Source of the DNA: Nanobdellota archaeon
GTDB taxonomy: Archaea > Nanobdellota > Nanobdellia > Woesearchaeales > SM23-78
Direction of reading: 5' to 3'
DNA: 44,041 nucleotides
Assembly: GCA_018819305.1 (NCBI GenBank)
Contig: JAHJQO010000031.1
Span: 1-44,041, forward strand
The notes below the pieces were generated by a model. The model was not told the DNA's origin, did not search any database, and was given only the letters and a program-made list of their open reading frames with translations. Position numbers and translations under genes: made by a program. Below, piece by piece: positions 16,054-24,791 of the stretch (the first letter of the stretch is position 1; every line of letters starts with the position of its first letter).

Positions 16054-16416
16054 CTATTTTTTTCTATAACCAAAAAACTTATTGTATTTATTATGATTAA
16101 GAATATCTAACACAAAACAAATTATTTGAACTTCATCTCCTTTAATAGTATACAACATCCTCCAATAACCTGTAAGTTCAACTCTCCATAAGTTTTGAAC
16201 ATTATAATGCATATTAGGAATCTTTTTCTTCGCAATACAATCGCCATAAAAAGGATTTGCTTTAATTAAATCCCGCTTTTGTTTTATTGATCTTAGCAAT
16301 TGCATCTCTTCAGTATTTTCTTTACCCTCTTTGCTCTATTGACCAACGATTTCGTTCAATCTGTTATATTCAAAATCTGCTTCACCCAAAAGAATTACTC
16401 TTACGGTTTTTTTCAT
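16054..16416 (-). pseudogene. RelE/ParE-type toxin with in-frame TAG
   Basis: From the ATG at 16416 (MKKTVRVILLGEADFEYNRL) the frame reads 26 codons to a TAG at 16338-16336, then continues in frame for 93 residues that look like an archaeal RelE fold (KRDLIKANPFYGDCIAKK, VELTGYWRMLYTI). Without the TAG the product would be 120 residues, the family's usual size. Its ATG overlaps the stop of the upstream HTH gene by 4 bases (ATGA), as in toxin-antitoxin operons. CAG or AAG to TAG is the simplest explanation, so the toxin is probably inactive. An internal ATG at 16305 could give an 83-residue C-terminal fragment. Confidence 0.75.
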
Positions 16417-16688
16417 ATCTCTGTCCCTCTTTTGATTAATTCATCCAATTCTTTTTTTTCCGTATAAACCCAAAGCACTCCTTTTGTCCCAATAATAATT
16501 TTTCCGCTCATCTGAAGGTAATCTAAGGTTGTAATTAAAGTCTGATGCATGATCTTTTTAGGCATTCTTCTCTTTAAATCAGCAATAGTTATCACTTCAC
16601 CTACTTCTTTTAAAGTTCCCTCCACCATAAGAACAGTAGTTAATGTGGGTGAATGACCTACTTTTTCGAATATTTGCTTTTGAGTCAT
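16413..16688 (-). CDS. Winged-helix antitoxin-like protein
   Basis: 91 residues. TIADLKRRMPKKIMHQTLITTLDYL has a helix-turn-helix look and is followed by a wing (GKIIIGTKGVLWVYT). The stop overlaps the start of the RelE-type toxin pseudogene by 4 bases, the typical order of antitoxin then toxin. It probably binds its own promoter and, when the toxin is intact, the toxin. TATA-like TTAATATATAA lies upstream around 16.73 kb. The role is inferred from gene order. Confidence 0.65.
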   Translation of the reverse strand: MTQKQIFEKVGHSPTLTTVLMVEGTLKEVGEVITIADLKRRMPKKIMHQTLITTLDYLQMSGKIIIGTKGVLWVYTEKKELDELIKRGTEI

Positions 16689-16760
16689 TTTATATCTCCA
16701 ATTTATATAAACTTATATTAATTTAATATATAATCATATATAAATCTTTCGATTTTGTTG

Positions 16761-16835
16761 TGCTCAGAAAAGTTTTTACTTTTCTGGCACTCAAAATTTT
16801 CAATTTTGCTGTGCCAAAAACTTTGTTTTTGAGCA
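16761..16835. repeat. Palindromic intergenic repeat, copy 4
   Basis: The hairpin is nested: TGCTCA (16761-16766) with TGAGCA (16830-16835), GGCAC (16786-16790) with GTGCC (16811-16815), and CAAAATT (16792-16798) with AATTTTG (16802-16808). Read on the minus strand it contains GCTCAAAAACAAA then GTTTTTGGC, as in the copy at 5.16 kb, and AGCAAAATTG as in the arm of the copy at 12.03 kb. It lies between the toxin operon promoter and the end of the surface operon. Confidence 0.6.
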
Positions 16836-16867
16836 TGAGAGTGAGCGTTAGCGAACGGGCGAAAATC

Positions 16868-18226
16868 TCATTTGAAGTCATCAAGAATCAAATCAACAAC
16901 ATCTTCTCTCCAGCCAACATGGAGAAGAGTCTTTTTTACATCATCAAGAGTTTTGCCTTTTTCAAGAGATACTTCCACAAACCTGTCAAGCTTGTCAATG
17001 TTATTGTCAACAATATGCACATCATACATTATCACATCAAGAGCATGCTCATCCCATCCTGCATCAAGCATCTCCTTCTTTATTTCATAGTCAGTTCTGC
17101 CTTCTCTTATTTTGGTTTCAATAAATCTTTCAACACTTCTGACCTTATCCAAAGGCACAACAAGATCTGGCCTTATCATCAAATCATTTTTCGCAAGTTT
17201 CTGCTTCAACAACAAAGCACTCTTTGCCTTTTCCTTTTTCATGTACACAAGCGCGCCATAAATTCCTCCACCCACAATTATGATTATTATAATCCACACC
17301 CATGGAAGTTTTAATTTTTTCTTTGGTTTTGGTTCTGGATCTGGCTTTGATTCAGGTGTTATTACTTCTCCTGTAGGAACTGTGAGTGCTTTGGGTTTTG
17401 TATTAACAACAAATGTTCTAAAATCATCAGAAGTCACTTCTCCTTTTACATAATACTGAAATGTCTTTGTTTCTCCTTTTCTTATCAAAGGAACATTCCA
17501 TTCCAGCAAAGGATCTTCTGCAAGAATTTTTGGATTGTCAGAAGTAAATACTAATGAAGAAGAAGCACTGCTCGCAATACTTTTAGGTATGTACTCAATA
17601 ATTCTAACTTCAGTAATATCTTTGTCAGGGCGCACTGTTATAATAACCCTGGTCCTATGTGTATGATTATCAAGATTAGTATATATAGTGTCAATCTTAA
17701 AAACTTGTGTCTCATGCTCAACACTAGTGCTCTCAAGTTCTCCATCCTCAAGCCCTTGAACAATTTTTTGCAGCTCGCTTTGCGCCAGGGCGTTCTGCAC
17801 CATTCCAATAAGAGCTCTTATTCCAGATGCATCCAGCTGGCTAGTTCTCAGAAAATTATTAATCTCTTCTGCTTTCATTTTATCAATGCTTAAAAGAGAA
17901 AAACCAAGGTCAGAGGCCTTTACAGTCCCAAGCAATTCCTCGAGGTTTTGAATAACTTTTTTTGCAGGCGTTGGAGTAGAATAATTTGTTCTGTCAAAAT
18001 AACCGCTTCCCCCACCAGAGCCTGAATTATCATCATCTGAAGGAGAATAAAAAATAATAGAGAGTGTATTTGACATACCAATGTCAACCTGGCCATTATC
18101 ATTGTTCAGAGTTATAGTTCCTGTTGCATTGTAGACATTTTCTGCTGATGCAAATGATAAACTGATTAATAAGAATATTACAAATACAAAGCTGATTAAA
18201 AGTAAAGGAAAAAATAATTTCTTCAT
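16868..18226 (-). CDS. Membrane-anchored surface protein with duplicated cytoplasmic domain
   Basis: 452 residues. A signal peptide (about 1-27, ending SLSFASA) is followed by an extracytoplasmic part with a Gly/Ser linker and beta-sandwich-like domain, a Pro/Lys linker (PESKPDPEPKPKKK), one membrane helix (WVWIIIIIIVGGGIYGALVY), and a C-terminal part with two copies of a 40-residue helical unit. The units share RFIE/RFVE, an (R/K)(T/L)-x-(Y/D)-(E/D) turn, and (A/V)GW-(D/R)-E-(H/D)-(A/V)-(L/V)-D, like UBA-type helix bundles. It lies 24 bases downstream of the beta-helix protein gene, so the two probably form one surface operon. Confidence 0.7.
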   Translation of the reverse strand: MKKLFFPLLLISFVFVIFLLISLSFASAENVYNATGTITLNNDNGQVDIGMSNTLSIIFYSPSDDDNSGSGGGSGYFDRTNYSTPTPAKKVIQNLEELLGTVKASDLGFSLLSIDKMKAEEINNFLRTSQLDASGIRALIGMVQNALAQSELQKIVQGLEDGELESTSVEHETQVFKIDTIYTNLDNHTHRTRVIITVRPDKDITEVRIIEYIPKSIASSASSSLVFTSDNPKILAEDPLLEWNVPLIRKGETKTFQYYVKGEVTSDDFRTFVVNTKPKALTVPTGEVITPESKPDPEPKPKKKLKLPWVWIIIIIIVGGGIYGALVYMKKEKAKSALLLKQKLAKNDLMIRPDLVVPLDKVRSVERFIETKIREGRTDYEIKKEMLDAGWDEHALDVIMYDVHIVDNNIDKLDRFVEVSLEKGKTLDDVKKTLLHVGWREDVVDLILDDFK

Positions 18227-18250
18227 CTAATTACCTCTCATAATTCTCAT

Positions 18251-21200
18251 TTAACTTGTTGTGAACAATCCCCATCCATAACTGCCGCTGTAAGAACCTG
18301 CACTTAAGCCAGTGTAAGGTGTAATAACCAAAGTCAGATTATCTCTATATATTCCTGTTGAATACAACACATACGAAGGCAAATAGCCTGATGTAATAGC
18401 AGGCAGAGTATATGTGCTGGCTCCGCTATAATCAAAACTGCCGCTAATATTTGTTTCATTGTTTGCGCTGTTCTTTACTTTAGCATAAACTGTGTTAAAT
18501 ACATTGGCTCCGCTTGTCAGGTTCATAAAGAACTTTGTATACGGATAAGCTTTTGAAGTAACATTAAATTCAAAGTTAATATCACTTCCGCCAATAGTGG
18601 CACTGCCTGTTGCACTGCTGGCAAGCACTGGCTTAATTGCTATAGCAGATGTGATTGTCTGATTGGCACTGTAATTATTACCTAGTGTGTCTGAACAATT
18701 CACAATAACACTCCATGTTCCCACAGGTAAGAAGATGCTGTCATAATTAGATGAAAAACTCTTGCTAGTAGAATTAAAAGTTCCATTTGCCCAAACCATT
18801 GTTGTATTGCTTGCGTTAAGCACCTGATATGTTCCATTAGCAAAATAATCATCAGTGGCAGTTGCATTAACCCTGAAGTTCTGAGCTATTAGTGTTGTCT
18901 GATTTACAGATAGGCTAATACTGTAATTCCTGCAGGCAATGCTTGTTCCTTCAGTAAATGTTGCATTTAGCAGAGGACAGAAATCAACTGCTCCAACAGA
19001 TGCTTCTTCACTATCATAAATTAAAGTGTCAACAAATGGACCCCAGGTGCTTGCCCAATAATTGTTTTCAGCTGTAACAGCTGTCCCTGACTGTAAATTT
19101 TCCATATCATAATTAGTGTTATTCGTTAAATCATTATATGATATGTTATTGCTTGTACATGCAGTCACACCAACTTCATCAAAGCTTATACCAATCAAGT
19201 TAAACTGCACAAAGTTATATGACATGTTATTGCTAGTTGCATTTAGAAGCTCAACTCCATTGTCACTGTTATATATTATTGTGTTGTTGTTGAAAACATT
19301 GCTAGTACTGGATGTTACTTCTAATCCATCACCAGTATTATTATTCAAGGTGTTGTTTGTCAGAGTATTACTGTGAGACGTGCTTAACTTAAAGCCGTTC
19401 AGAGTTGCATATCTTACAATATTACTATCTATTGTGTTGCTGTCAGAACTTGTCAAAGTAAGGCCTGCTGTTCCTGAGTTGTTAATTAGGTTATTTGCAA
19501 ATGTATTGCTGTCAGAACTTGTCAAACTAGCATTGACATTATAGAAGTTATTGTTAGAGAGATTTCCTGATTGAGATGAATCTGCTAATAATCCGCCGAG
19601 ATTGTATGTTGTGATTGTGTTGTTATAAAGCACTGCATTGTCAGAATCATAGAGGTAAACTGCAAGAGCATTAGCATTCACCAAAGTGTTTATCAATGAA
19701 TTATTAAAAATTCTTGTTGCATTTGACATGTTCACTAACATTCCTCCAAGCTCATTGTTTGAAAAAGTATTCTCATCAATCAAACTTCCATGAGAAAGCA
19801 ACATGTTAATTCCTTTTTGATCATTCAATCCCAATGTGTTCTGCTTTATTGTGCTGTTATGCGCATCATAAAGATTGACACCATACAAAGTGTTTGAGTT
19901 CATAGTATTGTTATCTATGATTGTGAAGTTAGAATTCCATAAGTACATTGCACTTTGAGTGTTGGAATTCAAAACATTTCCTGTATGGATGTTGTTGTAG
20001 TTAGATGCATTAATCAGAATTCCATTGCCCGCAGTACTGATAAACCTGGAGTCTGTTATATTATTATAACTACCTCCAAATATTTCAACACCAATATCAG
20101 GTGTGCCTGTTAGATTGACTCCTGTCAAGATTGAATTTGTTGAGTTGCAAATCAAAACTCCTCTGTCATTGCTGCCTGAGACTGCAACATTGCTGAAAGT
20201 AATGTTGTCAGAGTTAATTATTCCTAAGTATGCTCCTGTGAAATCTGAAATAACAGAATCAGATAAACCCATAGCAAATCGTATCACTACTCCATCAGCC
20301 TTATTGCCAGTTCCTGAGAAATTCTGAGAACAATCAGTAGCATCATTTACAATAATGTTCAAATCATCAGTTCCGCTGTTATTAATCTGATTGCTAATGA
20401 AATTATTGTTTGCAGAATCTGTTATATATAAGCCGACAGTTGTTGCATTAGTAATTATATTATTGTTGAAAATACTTGAGTTTACATTAGTAAGATTTAT
20501 TCCTGTAGCACCAGCATACGTACTATTAGTATTAATAAGAGTAAGATTTACTGAATTCAAAAATGAAATACCCTCTCCACCACTGTTATTAACCAGCGAA
20601 TCTAATATTATATTGTCATTAGAATTAACACCAGATACAGAAATACCATAGTTATTTGCATTGTAAATTTTAAAGTTTGAAACATTATTACTCCCAGAAG
20701 CCTCTATTATGAATCCTGCTCCACCAGACGAAACATCTATGGTATCTATGATGTTATTATGCAAATTATTCGAATCTGAACCAGAATATAAACTAATTCC
20801 ATTATTAGCAGAATAGCTAATGTTTGTGTTGTTGATTGTGTTGCCAACAGATGTAATAATGACAAAAGAACTGTCTCCAGAGTTATTAATAAGCAAGCTC
20901 ATGAAAATATTAGAGTTAGAATTTGATAAGTTCACACCCAATGTTCCAGCATCATAGATTATATCGCCTGTGAAATTGTTGCTGTGACTATCAAACACAC
21001 TAAGTCCATAAGTTGTAGCATCATCAACAATGTTGTTATTAAAACTACTGGAGTTTGTGTTATTCATGTACATACCAGATACGCCAGCATTCGTTATGTT
21101 TGTAGAGTTAACTACATTACTTATTGAATCTACAATCATCAGACCATCTGAACCACTGTTGTTCACAACAGCACTGAGAAAGATATTAGAATTTGAACCA

Positions 21201-22159
21201 ATTGATAAATATATTCCAATTGTGCCTGCATCATAAACATTTGAACTTGTAAAATTATTATAATTACTGGAAATTAAGTACATTCCTTCAGAAGATGACG
21301 TTGTATCAACGAGAACATTATTGAAATTGCTGGAGTTCATCCGAGAAGTTGCAATACCAAGAGCAGAATTAGTCACATTCGTATCATTGACAGTCATGCT
21401 CACAGACTCTTCAATATCCATACCATTCCCTACACTGTTGTTAAAGAGGCAATTTAAGACAGTATTTGAATTTGACAATCCATTCCAAAAACCAGAAGAA
21501 GCATCATAAACAATCACAGCATCAAAAGTATTGCTATGACTATCATAAACATAAACTCCCTCTGAAACAGGATCATCAACAATGATATTGTAGAAACTAC
21601 TGGAATTTGTATTACTCATATTCACACCAATTGCTCCTGAAGCAGTTATATTGTCATTATTCAAAAACAAAGTCTGTGAATTAAGAAGATAAATACCTGC
21701 TGAACCAGAACCAGCAGATGTACTATCATTTATAGTTGCATTAGTTGAAGCATTCACATAATAGTTAATTGAATAGTTTTTTACATTGCAATTAATTACA
21801 GTCACATTATCATAACTGCTCACTAAAATTCCATAACCTGCGTCATCTTCTCCATCTATAATTGATGAATTGCAGTTAAGAGTAATATTATCCGCAGCCA
21901 GGATTATTGTTCCATTTGAAGCAGCATCCGTAATATTAAAGGTTGTGGTTTGGTTGATGGTGTAGGTTCCGCTCTCATTTATGATTGTTGTATTTGCAGA
22001 ATTATTATTGTTAAAAAGCGCTGTTGTAAAGTTTCCTGCGTTGTAGTCACAACCAGATGTGCTGCAAACATAAAAATCTCTTGCATTAACAAATGTCATT
22101 GCCAGCAATGCCATCATCGCAATTATTGTTATAAAGAAAAGTGTTTTTTTCAAATTCAC
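18251..22159 (-). CDS. Secreted parallel beta-helix surface protein
   Basis: 1302 residues. A signal peptide (1-26, ending MTFVNA) precedes about 950 residues of Asn/Ser/Thr-rich right-handed parallel beta-helix coils of about 23 residues (NosD/PbH1 type), with coils such as SNNFTGDIIYDAGTLGVNLS. Two Ig-like or beta-sandwich domains end it (near 1050-1302). N-glycosylation sequons (N-x-S/T) are very dense, as expected for an exported archaeal glycoprotein. No C-terminal membrane helix is seen, so the downstream membrane protein may anchor it. Coils 187 to about 600 are organised in larger repeats. Beta-helix proteins often bind or cleave polysaccharides, but no catalytic motif is visible. Confidence 0.85.
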   Translation of the reverse strand: MNLKKTLFFITIIAMMALLAMTFVNARDFYVCSTSGCDYNAGNFTTALFNNNNSANTTIINESGTYTINQTTTFNITDAASNGTIILAADNITLNCNSSIIDGEDDAGYGILVSSYDNVTVINCNVKNYSINYYVNASTNATINDSTSAGSGSAGIYLLNSQTLFLNNDNITASGAIGVNMSNTNSSSFYNIIVDDPVSEGVYVYDSHSNTFDAVIVYDASSGFWNGLSNSNTVLNCLFNNSVGNGMDIEESVSMTVNDTNVTNSALGIATSRMNSSNFNNVLVDTTSSSEGMYLISSNYNNFTSSNVYDAGTIGIYLSIGSNSNIFLSAVVNNSGSDGLMIVDSISNVVNSTNITNAGVSGMYMNNTNSSSFNNNIVDDATTYGLSVFDSHSNNFTGDIIYDAGTLGVNLSNSNSNIFMSLLINNSGDSSFVIITSVGNTINNTNISYSANNGISLYSGSDSNNLHNNIIDTIDVSSGGAGFIIEASGSNNVSNFKIYNANNYGISVSGVNSNDNIILDSLVNNSGGEGISFLNSVNLTLINTNSTYAGATGINLTNVNSSIFNNNIITNATTVGLYITDSANNNFISNQINNSGTDDLNIIVNDATDCSQNFSGTGNKADGVVIRFAMGLSDSVISDFTGAYLGIINSDNITFSNVAVSGSNDRGVLICNSTNSILTGVNLTGTPDIGVEIFGGSYNNITDSRFISTAGNGILINASNYNNIHTGNVLNSNTQSAMYLWNSNFTIIDNNTMNSNTLYGVNLYDAHNSTIKQNTLGLNDQKGINMLLSHGSLIDENTFSNNELGGMLVNMSNATRIFNNSLINTLVNANALAVYLYDSDNAVLYNNTITTYNLGGLLADSSQSGNLSNNNFYNVNASLTSSDSNTFANNLINNSGTAGLTLTSSDSNTIDSNIVRYATLNGFKLSTSHSNTLTNNTLNNNTGDGLEVTSSTSNVFNNNTIIYNSDNGVELLNATSNNMSYNFVQFNLIGISFDEVGVTACTSNNISYNDLTNNTNYDMENLQSGTAVTAENNYWASTWGPFVDTLIYDSEEASVGAVDFCPLLNATFTEGTSIACRNYSISLSVNQTTLIAQNFRVNATATDDYFANGTYQVLNASNTTMVWANGTFNSTSKSFSSNYDSIFLPVGTWSVIVNCSDTLGNNYSANQTITSAIAIKPVLASSATGSATIGGSDINFEFNVTSKAYPYTKFFMNLTSGANVFNTVYAKVKNSANNETNISGSFDYSGASTYTLPAITSGYLPSYVLYSTGIYRDNLTLVITPYTGLSAGSYSGSYGWGLFTTS
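20477..21601 (-). repeat. Higher-order repeats of about 90-98 residues inside the beta-helix
   Basis: Residues about 187-276, 277-370, 371-463 and 464-561 are four diverged copies of one unit of roughly four coils, with a partial fifth after it. Each opens with a line such as SSFNNNIVDD, then DSHSNNFT, then VYDAGTxGxxLS, then NNSG, then a coil like NTNIT/NTNVT. The pattern suggests growth by duplication of whole four-coil blocks rather than single coils. Confidence 0.6.
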
Positions 22160-22388
22160 TCACCCCAACCCCTTTTTTTTACCCAAAATCTATAATTATA
22201 AGTAATTTATAAGTAATTAAAAATAGATAATCGATTTTTTATATATAAATCTTTCTAAATAGTATGAGTAAATTTAATATCATTAGTAATATTATGAATT
22301 TTATTATGAATATTAATAATTTTTAATAAATTATTTAAAGGTAGCAACACTACTTTAATGTATAAAAAGGAGAGAAAGAGGTATTTCT

Positions 22389-23429
22389 ATGACAGAGCAG
22401 AATTATGATTTGCCAGAAGATTATCACAAGTTTGATCCTCAGGATATGAGGCGCGCTATTTTAGAAACTCCTCTTCTTGCAGAAAAAGGATATAAGATTG
22501 CTGAGCCTGTTGACATTAGCAAATTAAATGGCAAATACACTTCTGTTATTATTGCCGGCATGGGAGGTTCAAGCATTGCTGGCCTGCTCCTTCAGAGTTA
22601 TCTGGCTGATGACAAGATTCATATTCATGTTGTTCAGGATTATTATATGCCTGCGTGGGCTGATGAAAAGACTTTGGTGTTTGCCTGTTCTTATTCTGGA
22701 AACACAGAAGAAACTCTGAGCACTTACAAGGATGCAAGGCGCAAAGGATGTGCTGTTCTTGCTGTTGCAACAGGCGGCAAACTGGCTGAGATGACAAAGA
22801 TGGTCAGGGTTCCTACTGTTATTATTCCTACAGGCTACCAGCCAAGAGTGGCCATGGCTATGCAGTTTTTTGCAATGCTGAGGTTATTGGAAAGGCTCAG
22901 GCTTGTTGAGAGCAAAGCCACAGATGTGTTAAAATTAAAAGATGATTTAAAGCCGCTTATTCCAAGCCTGGAAAAAAATGCAGTTGTTTTGTCTGAAAAA
23001 CTCATTCACAAAACACCAATCATCTATACAAGCACAAGATTTGGTCCTGTGGGTTACAGATGGAAGTGCCAGTTTAATGAGAACTCCAAAGTATTTGCTT
23101 TTAACAATGTGTTTTCTGAGATGAATCATAATGAGACAGAAGGCTTTGAACATCCAAGAGGTCATTATCATGCTATCCTTCTTAAGTTTACAGAAGACCA
23201 CAGACGTGTGCAAAGGCGGATGAGCCTGACCAAGGAAATAATAATTCGAAAAGGCATTAGTGATACTGAGATTGGAATCAGAGGCCCTTCTTTGCTAAGC
23301 AAATTGTTTTCTGCTGTTCTTCTGGGTGACCTGACTTCTTATTATCTTGCTCTCAGACTGCGTGTTAATCCAAGCGAAGTCCATATTATTGAGAATTTTA
23401 AAAAAGATTTAGGTCCTTTTGTTGCTTAA
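22389..23429 (+). CDS. Bifunctional phosphoglucose/phosphomannose isomerase
   Basis: 346 residues, SIS-domain isomerase of the archaeal PGI/PMI type. SVIIAGMGGSSIAGLLL is the first SIS strand and phosphate loop, VFACSYSGNTEET the second Ser/Thr phosphate loop, and NHNETEGFEHP the catalytic Glu/His region. The enzyme interconverts fructose 6-phosphate with glucose 6-phosphate and mannose 6-phosphate, feeding central metabolism and nucleotide-sugar synthesis for glycosylation. An SD-like GAGG lies before the ATG, with TATA-like elements in the AT-rich gap (22160-22388) that also holds the promoter of the beta-helix gene. Confidence 0.9.
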   Translation: MTEQNYDLPEDYHKFDPQDMRRAILETPLLAEKGYKIAEPVDISKLNGKYTSVIIAGMGGSSIAGLLLQSYLADDKIHIHVVQDYYMPAWADEKTLVFACSYSGNTEETLSTYKDARRKGCAVLAVATGGKLAEMTKMVRVPTVIIPTGYQPRVAMAMQFFAMLRLLERLRLVESKATDVLKLKDDLKPLIPSLEKNAVVLSEKLIHKTPIIYTSTRFGPVGYRWKCQFNENSKVFAFNNVFSEMNHNETEGFEHPRGHYHAILLKFTEDHRRVQRRMSLTKEIIIRKGISDTEIGIRGPSLLSKLFSAVLLGDLTSYYLALRLRVNPSEVHIIENFKKDLGPFVA

Positions 23430-23470
23430 TGTCAGCGACGGTCAAGAATTTCAGTTTATGAATAGAAACA

Positions 23471-23512
23471 AGCAAACAAAGTTTGCTGTTCCTAAAAAAC
23501 CGTGTTTTTTAG
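23471..23512 (+). repeat. Two hairpins after the isomerase gene
   Basis: AGCAAAC (23471-23477) pairs with GTTTGCT (23481-23487) over a 3-base loop, and CTAAAAAAC (23492-23500) pairs with GTTTTTTAG (23504-23512) over CGT. They could stop or stabilise the upstream transcript; the style also resembles the palindromic repeat family. Confidence 0.5.
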
Positions 23513-23597
23513 AAACCTTTAAATACTCTAAACATTAATCCACTTATTGATTAATAGTCAATAAAACCTTAAGTTAAGGTGAAAGGAGGGAAGGCTT

Positions 23598-24005
23598 ATG
23601 AAGTTTTTCTCATTAAAAAGAAGAAAAAAGAATGTTTATGACGAAGATGATCATCTACAGGCAGAAGATGAATATGTTGAGCTGAATACAGAGGCAAATC
23701 AAGGCAAGAGTTCCAAAATTCTTGTACGGCCTTTTGTTATGAATGACTTCTCTGATATTAAGAATATTCTTGATGCACTGAGGGAAGGATACACTATTGC
23801 TCTGGTAAATATCAAGCCTTTGAAAGACAAGGATTTGGTTGAACTTAAGAGAGCTATCAACAAACTCAAGAAAACAACTGATGCTATCGAAGGAGATATT
23901 GCAGGCTTTGGAGAAGACTATGTTGTCATCACGCCAAGCTTTGCAACAATTTACAGAGCTAAAGGCGCTGCTAATCCTTTGAAAGAAGACGATTTTGATG
24001 ATTAA
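23598..24005 (+). CDS. sepF: Cell division protein SepF (archaeal)
   Basis: 135 residues. The core ILVRPFVMNDFSDIKNIL, GYTIALVNIKPLKDKDL and DAIEGDIAGFGEDYVVITP is typical SepF. Archaeal SepF anchors FtsZ to the membrane at the division site. The N-terminus, MKFFSLKRRKK, is short and very basic, consistent with membrane targeting. AGGAGGG lies 7 bases before the ATG. No ftsZ lies in the window. Confidence 0.88.
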   Translation: MKFFSLKRRKKNVYDEDDHLQAEDEYVELNTEANQGKSSKILVRPFVMNDFSDIKNILDALREGYTIALVNIKPLKDKDLVELKRAINKLKKTTDAIEGDIAGFGEDYVVITPSFATIYRAKGAANPLKEDDFDD

Positions 24006-24052
24006 ATTTTTCTTTATTCTTATTTAATTTTTTCTCTTTTTTATTTTTTTAA
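24006..24052 (+). terminator. T-rich terminator after sepF
   Basis: Five T-runs of 4 to 7 bases (such as ATTTTTC, AATTTTTTC and ATTTTTTT) follow the sepF stop without a hairpin. T-runs in the coding strand are the usual archaeal termination signal. Confidence 0.5.
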
Positions 24053-24168
24053 ACCAGAAGATTTAAAAACCATCATTTCATGTTTTAAAAAGTTTTCTGT
24101 ATCACAAAATCATTTTTATGAAACCATAGTTTGTAATACCGTAAACTATAAAAAGCGAATTTCCAATT

Positions 24169-24741
24169 ATGAAGGATAGAGTGGCAAAGAAAGAAACAGA
24201 AAAAAAAGAGGAAAAGGCTGAAAGCACTCCCACTGTTGTACATGGAGAGACTTGTCCTATTTGTCATAACAAGACGCTTACGCTGGCAGAGTCCGATATA
24301 GATATTCCTTTTTTTGGAGTAACTTATTTATTCTCTATGAATTGTTCTAGTTGCGGCTATCACAAAGCAGATATTGAAGCTGACGAGCAAAAGCCACCTA
24401 TAAAAGTCAGTATTGATATTGATTCTGAAAAAGACATGAAGATCAGAGTTATCAAGTCTTCTAATGCAACTGTCAAGATTCCTCACATCGGAACTATTGA
24501 GCCTGGCGAAATATCCAACGGCTACATTACAAATGTTGAAGGCATTCTCCAGAGATTCAAAAAGATGACTGAAGTTTTGAGAGATGATGCAGAGGATAAA
24601 GCTGACCAGAAAAAAGCCAAGAACATGATTAAGAAAATTACAAGAGTTATATGGGGTCAGGATAAAGTCAAGCTGACAATTGAAGACCCTTCAGGTAATT
24701 CTGCTATTATTTCTGACAAGGCTGTGAAGAAGAAACTTTAA
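24169..24741 (+). CDS. ZPR1-related zinc finger protein
   Basis: 190 residues. CPICHNKT and CSSCGYHKADIE form the ZPR1 zinc ribbon, and the segment IPFFGVTYLFSMNCSSCGY followed by KVSIDIDSEKDMKIRVIKS and IPHIGTIEPGEISNGYITNVEGI is the conserved ZPR1 beta-rich domain. Eukaryotic ZPR1 binds elongation factor 1A; archaeal single-copy forms have one zinc finger and one domain, as here. Start at 24169 gives a Lys/Glu-rich leader of about 30 residues, and GTG at 24181 is another possibility. Confidence 0.85.
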   Translation: MKDRVAKKETEKKEEKAESTPTVVHGETCPICHNKTLTLAESDIDIPFFGVTYLFSMNCSSCGYHKADIEADEQKPPIKVSIDIDSEKDMKIRVIKSSNATVKIPHIGTIEPGEISNGYITNVEGILQRFKKMTEVLRDDAEDKADQKKAKNMIKKITRVIWGQDKVKLTIEDPSGNSAIISDKAVKKKL

Positions 24742-24791
24742 GCAAATATTTTCTTTTACTTCCTATTATTATTTATTAGTCTGGCTAGCAA

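Noticed and set aside
16336-16338. TAG read as an amino acid (pyrrolysine-like recoding)
   Set aside because: TAG ends several genes here (for example at 2894, 34121, 36778, 38740 and 43902), so it serves as a stop; a nonsense mutation is simpler.
18251-22159. Plus-strand frames and a CRISPR-like periodicity in the beta-helix gene
   Set aside because: The periodicity comes from repeated protein coils; there are no identical repeats with unique spacers, and opposite frames are shadows.
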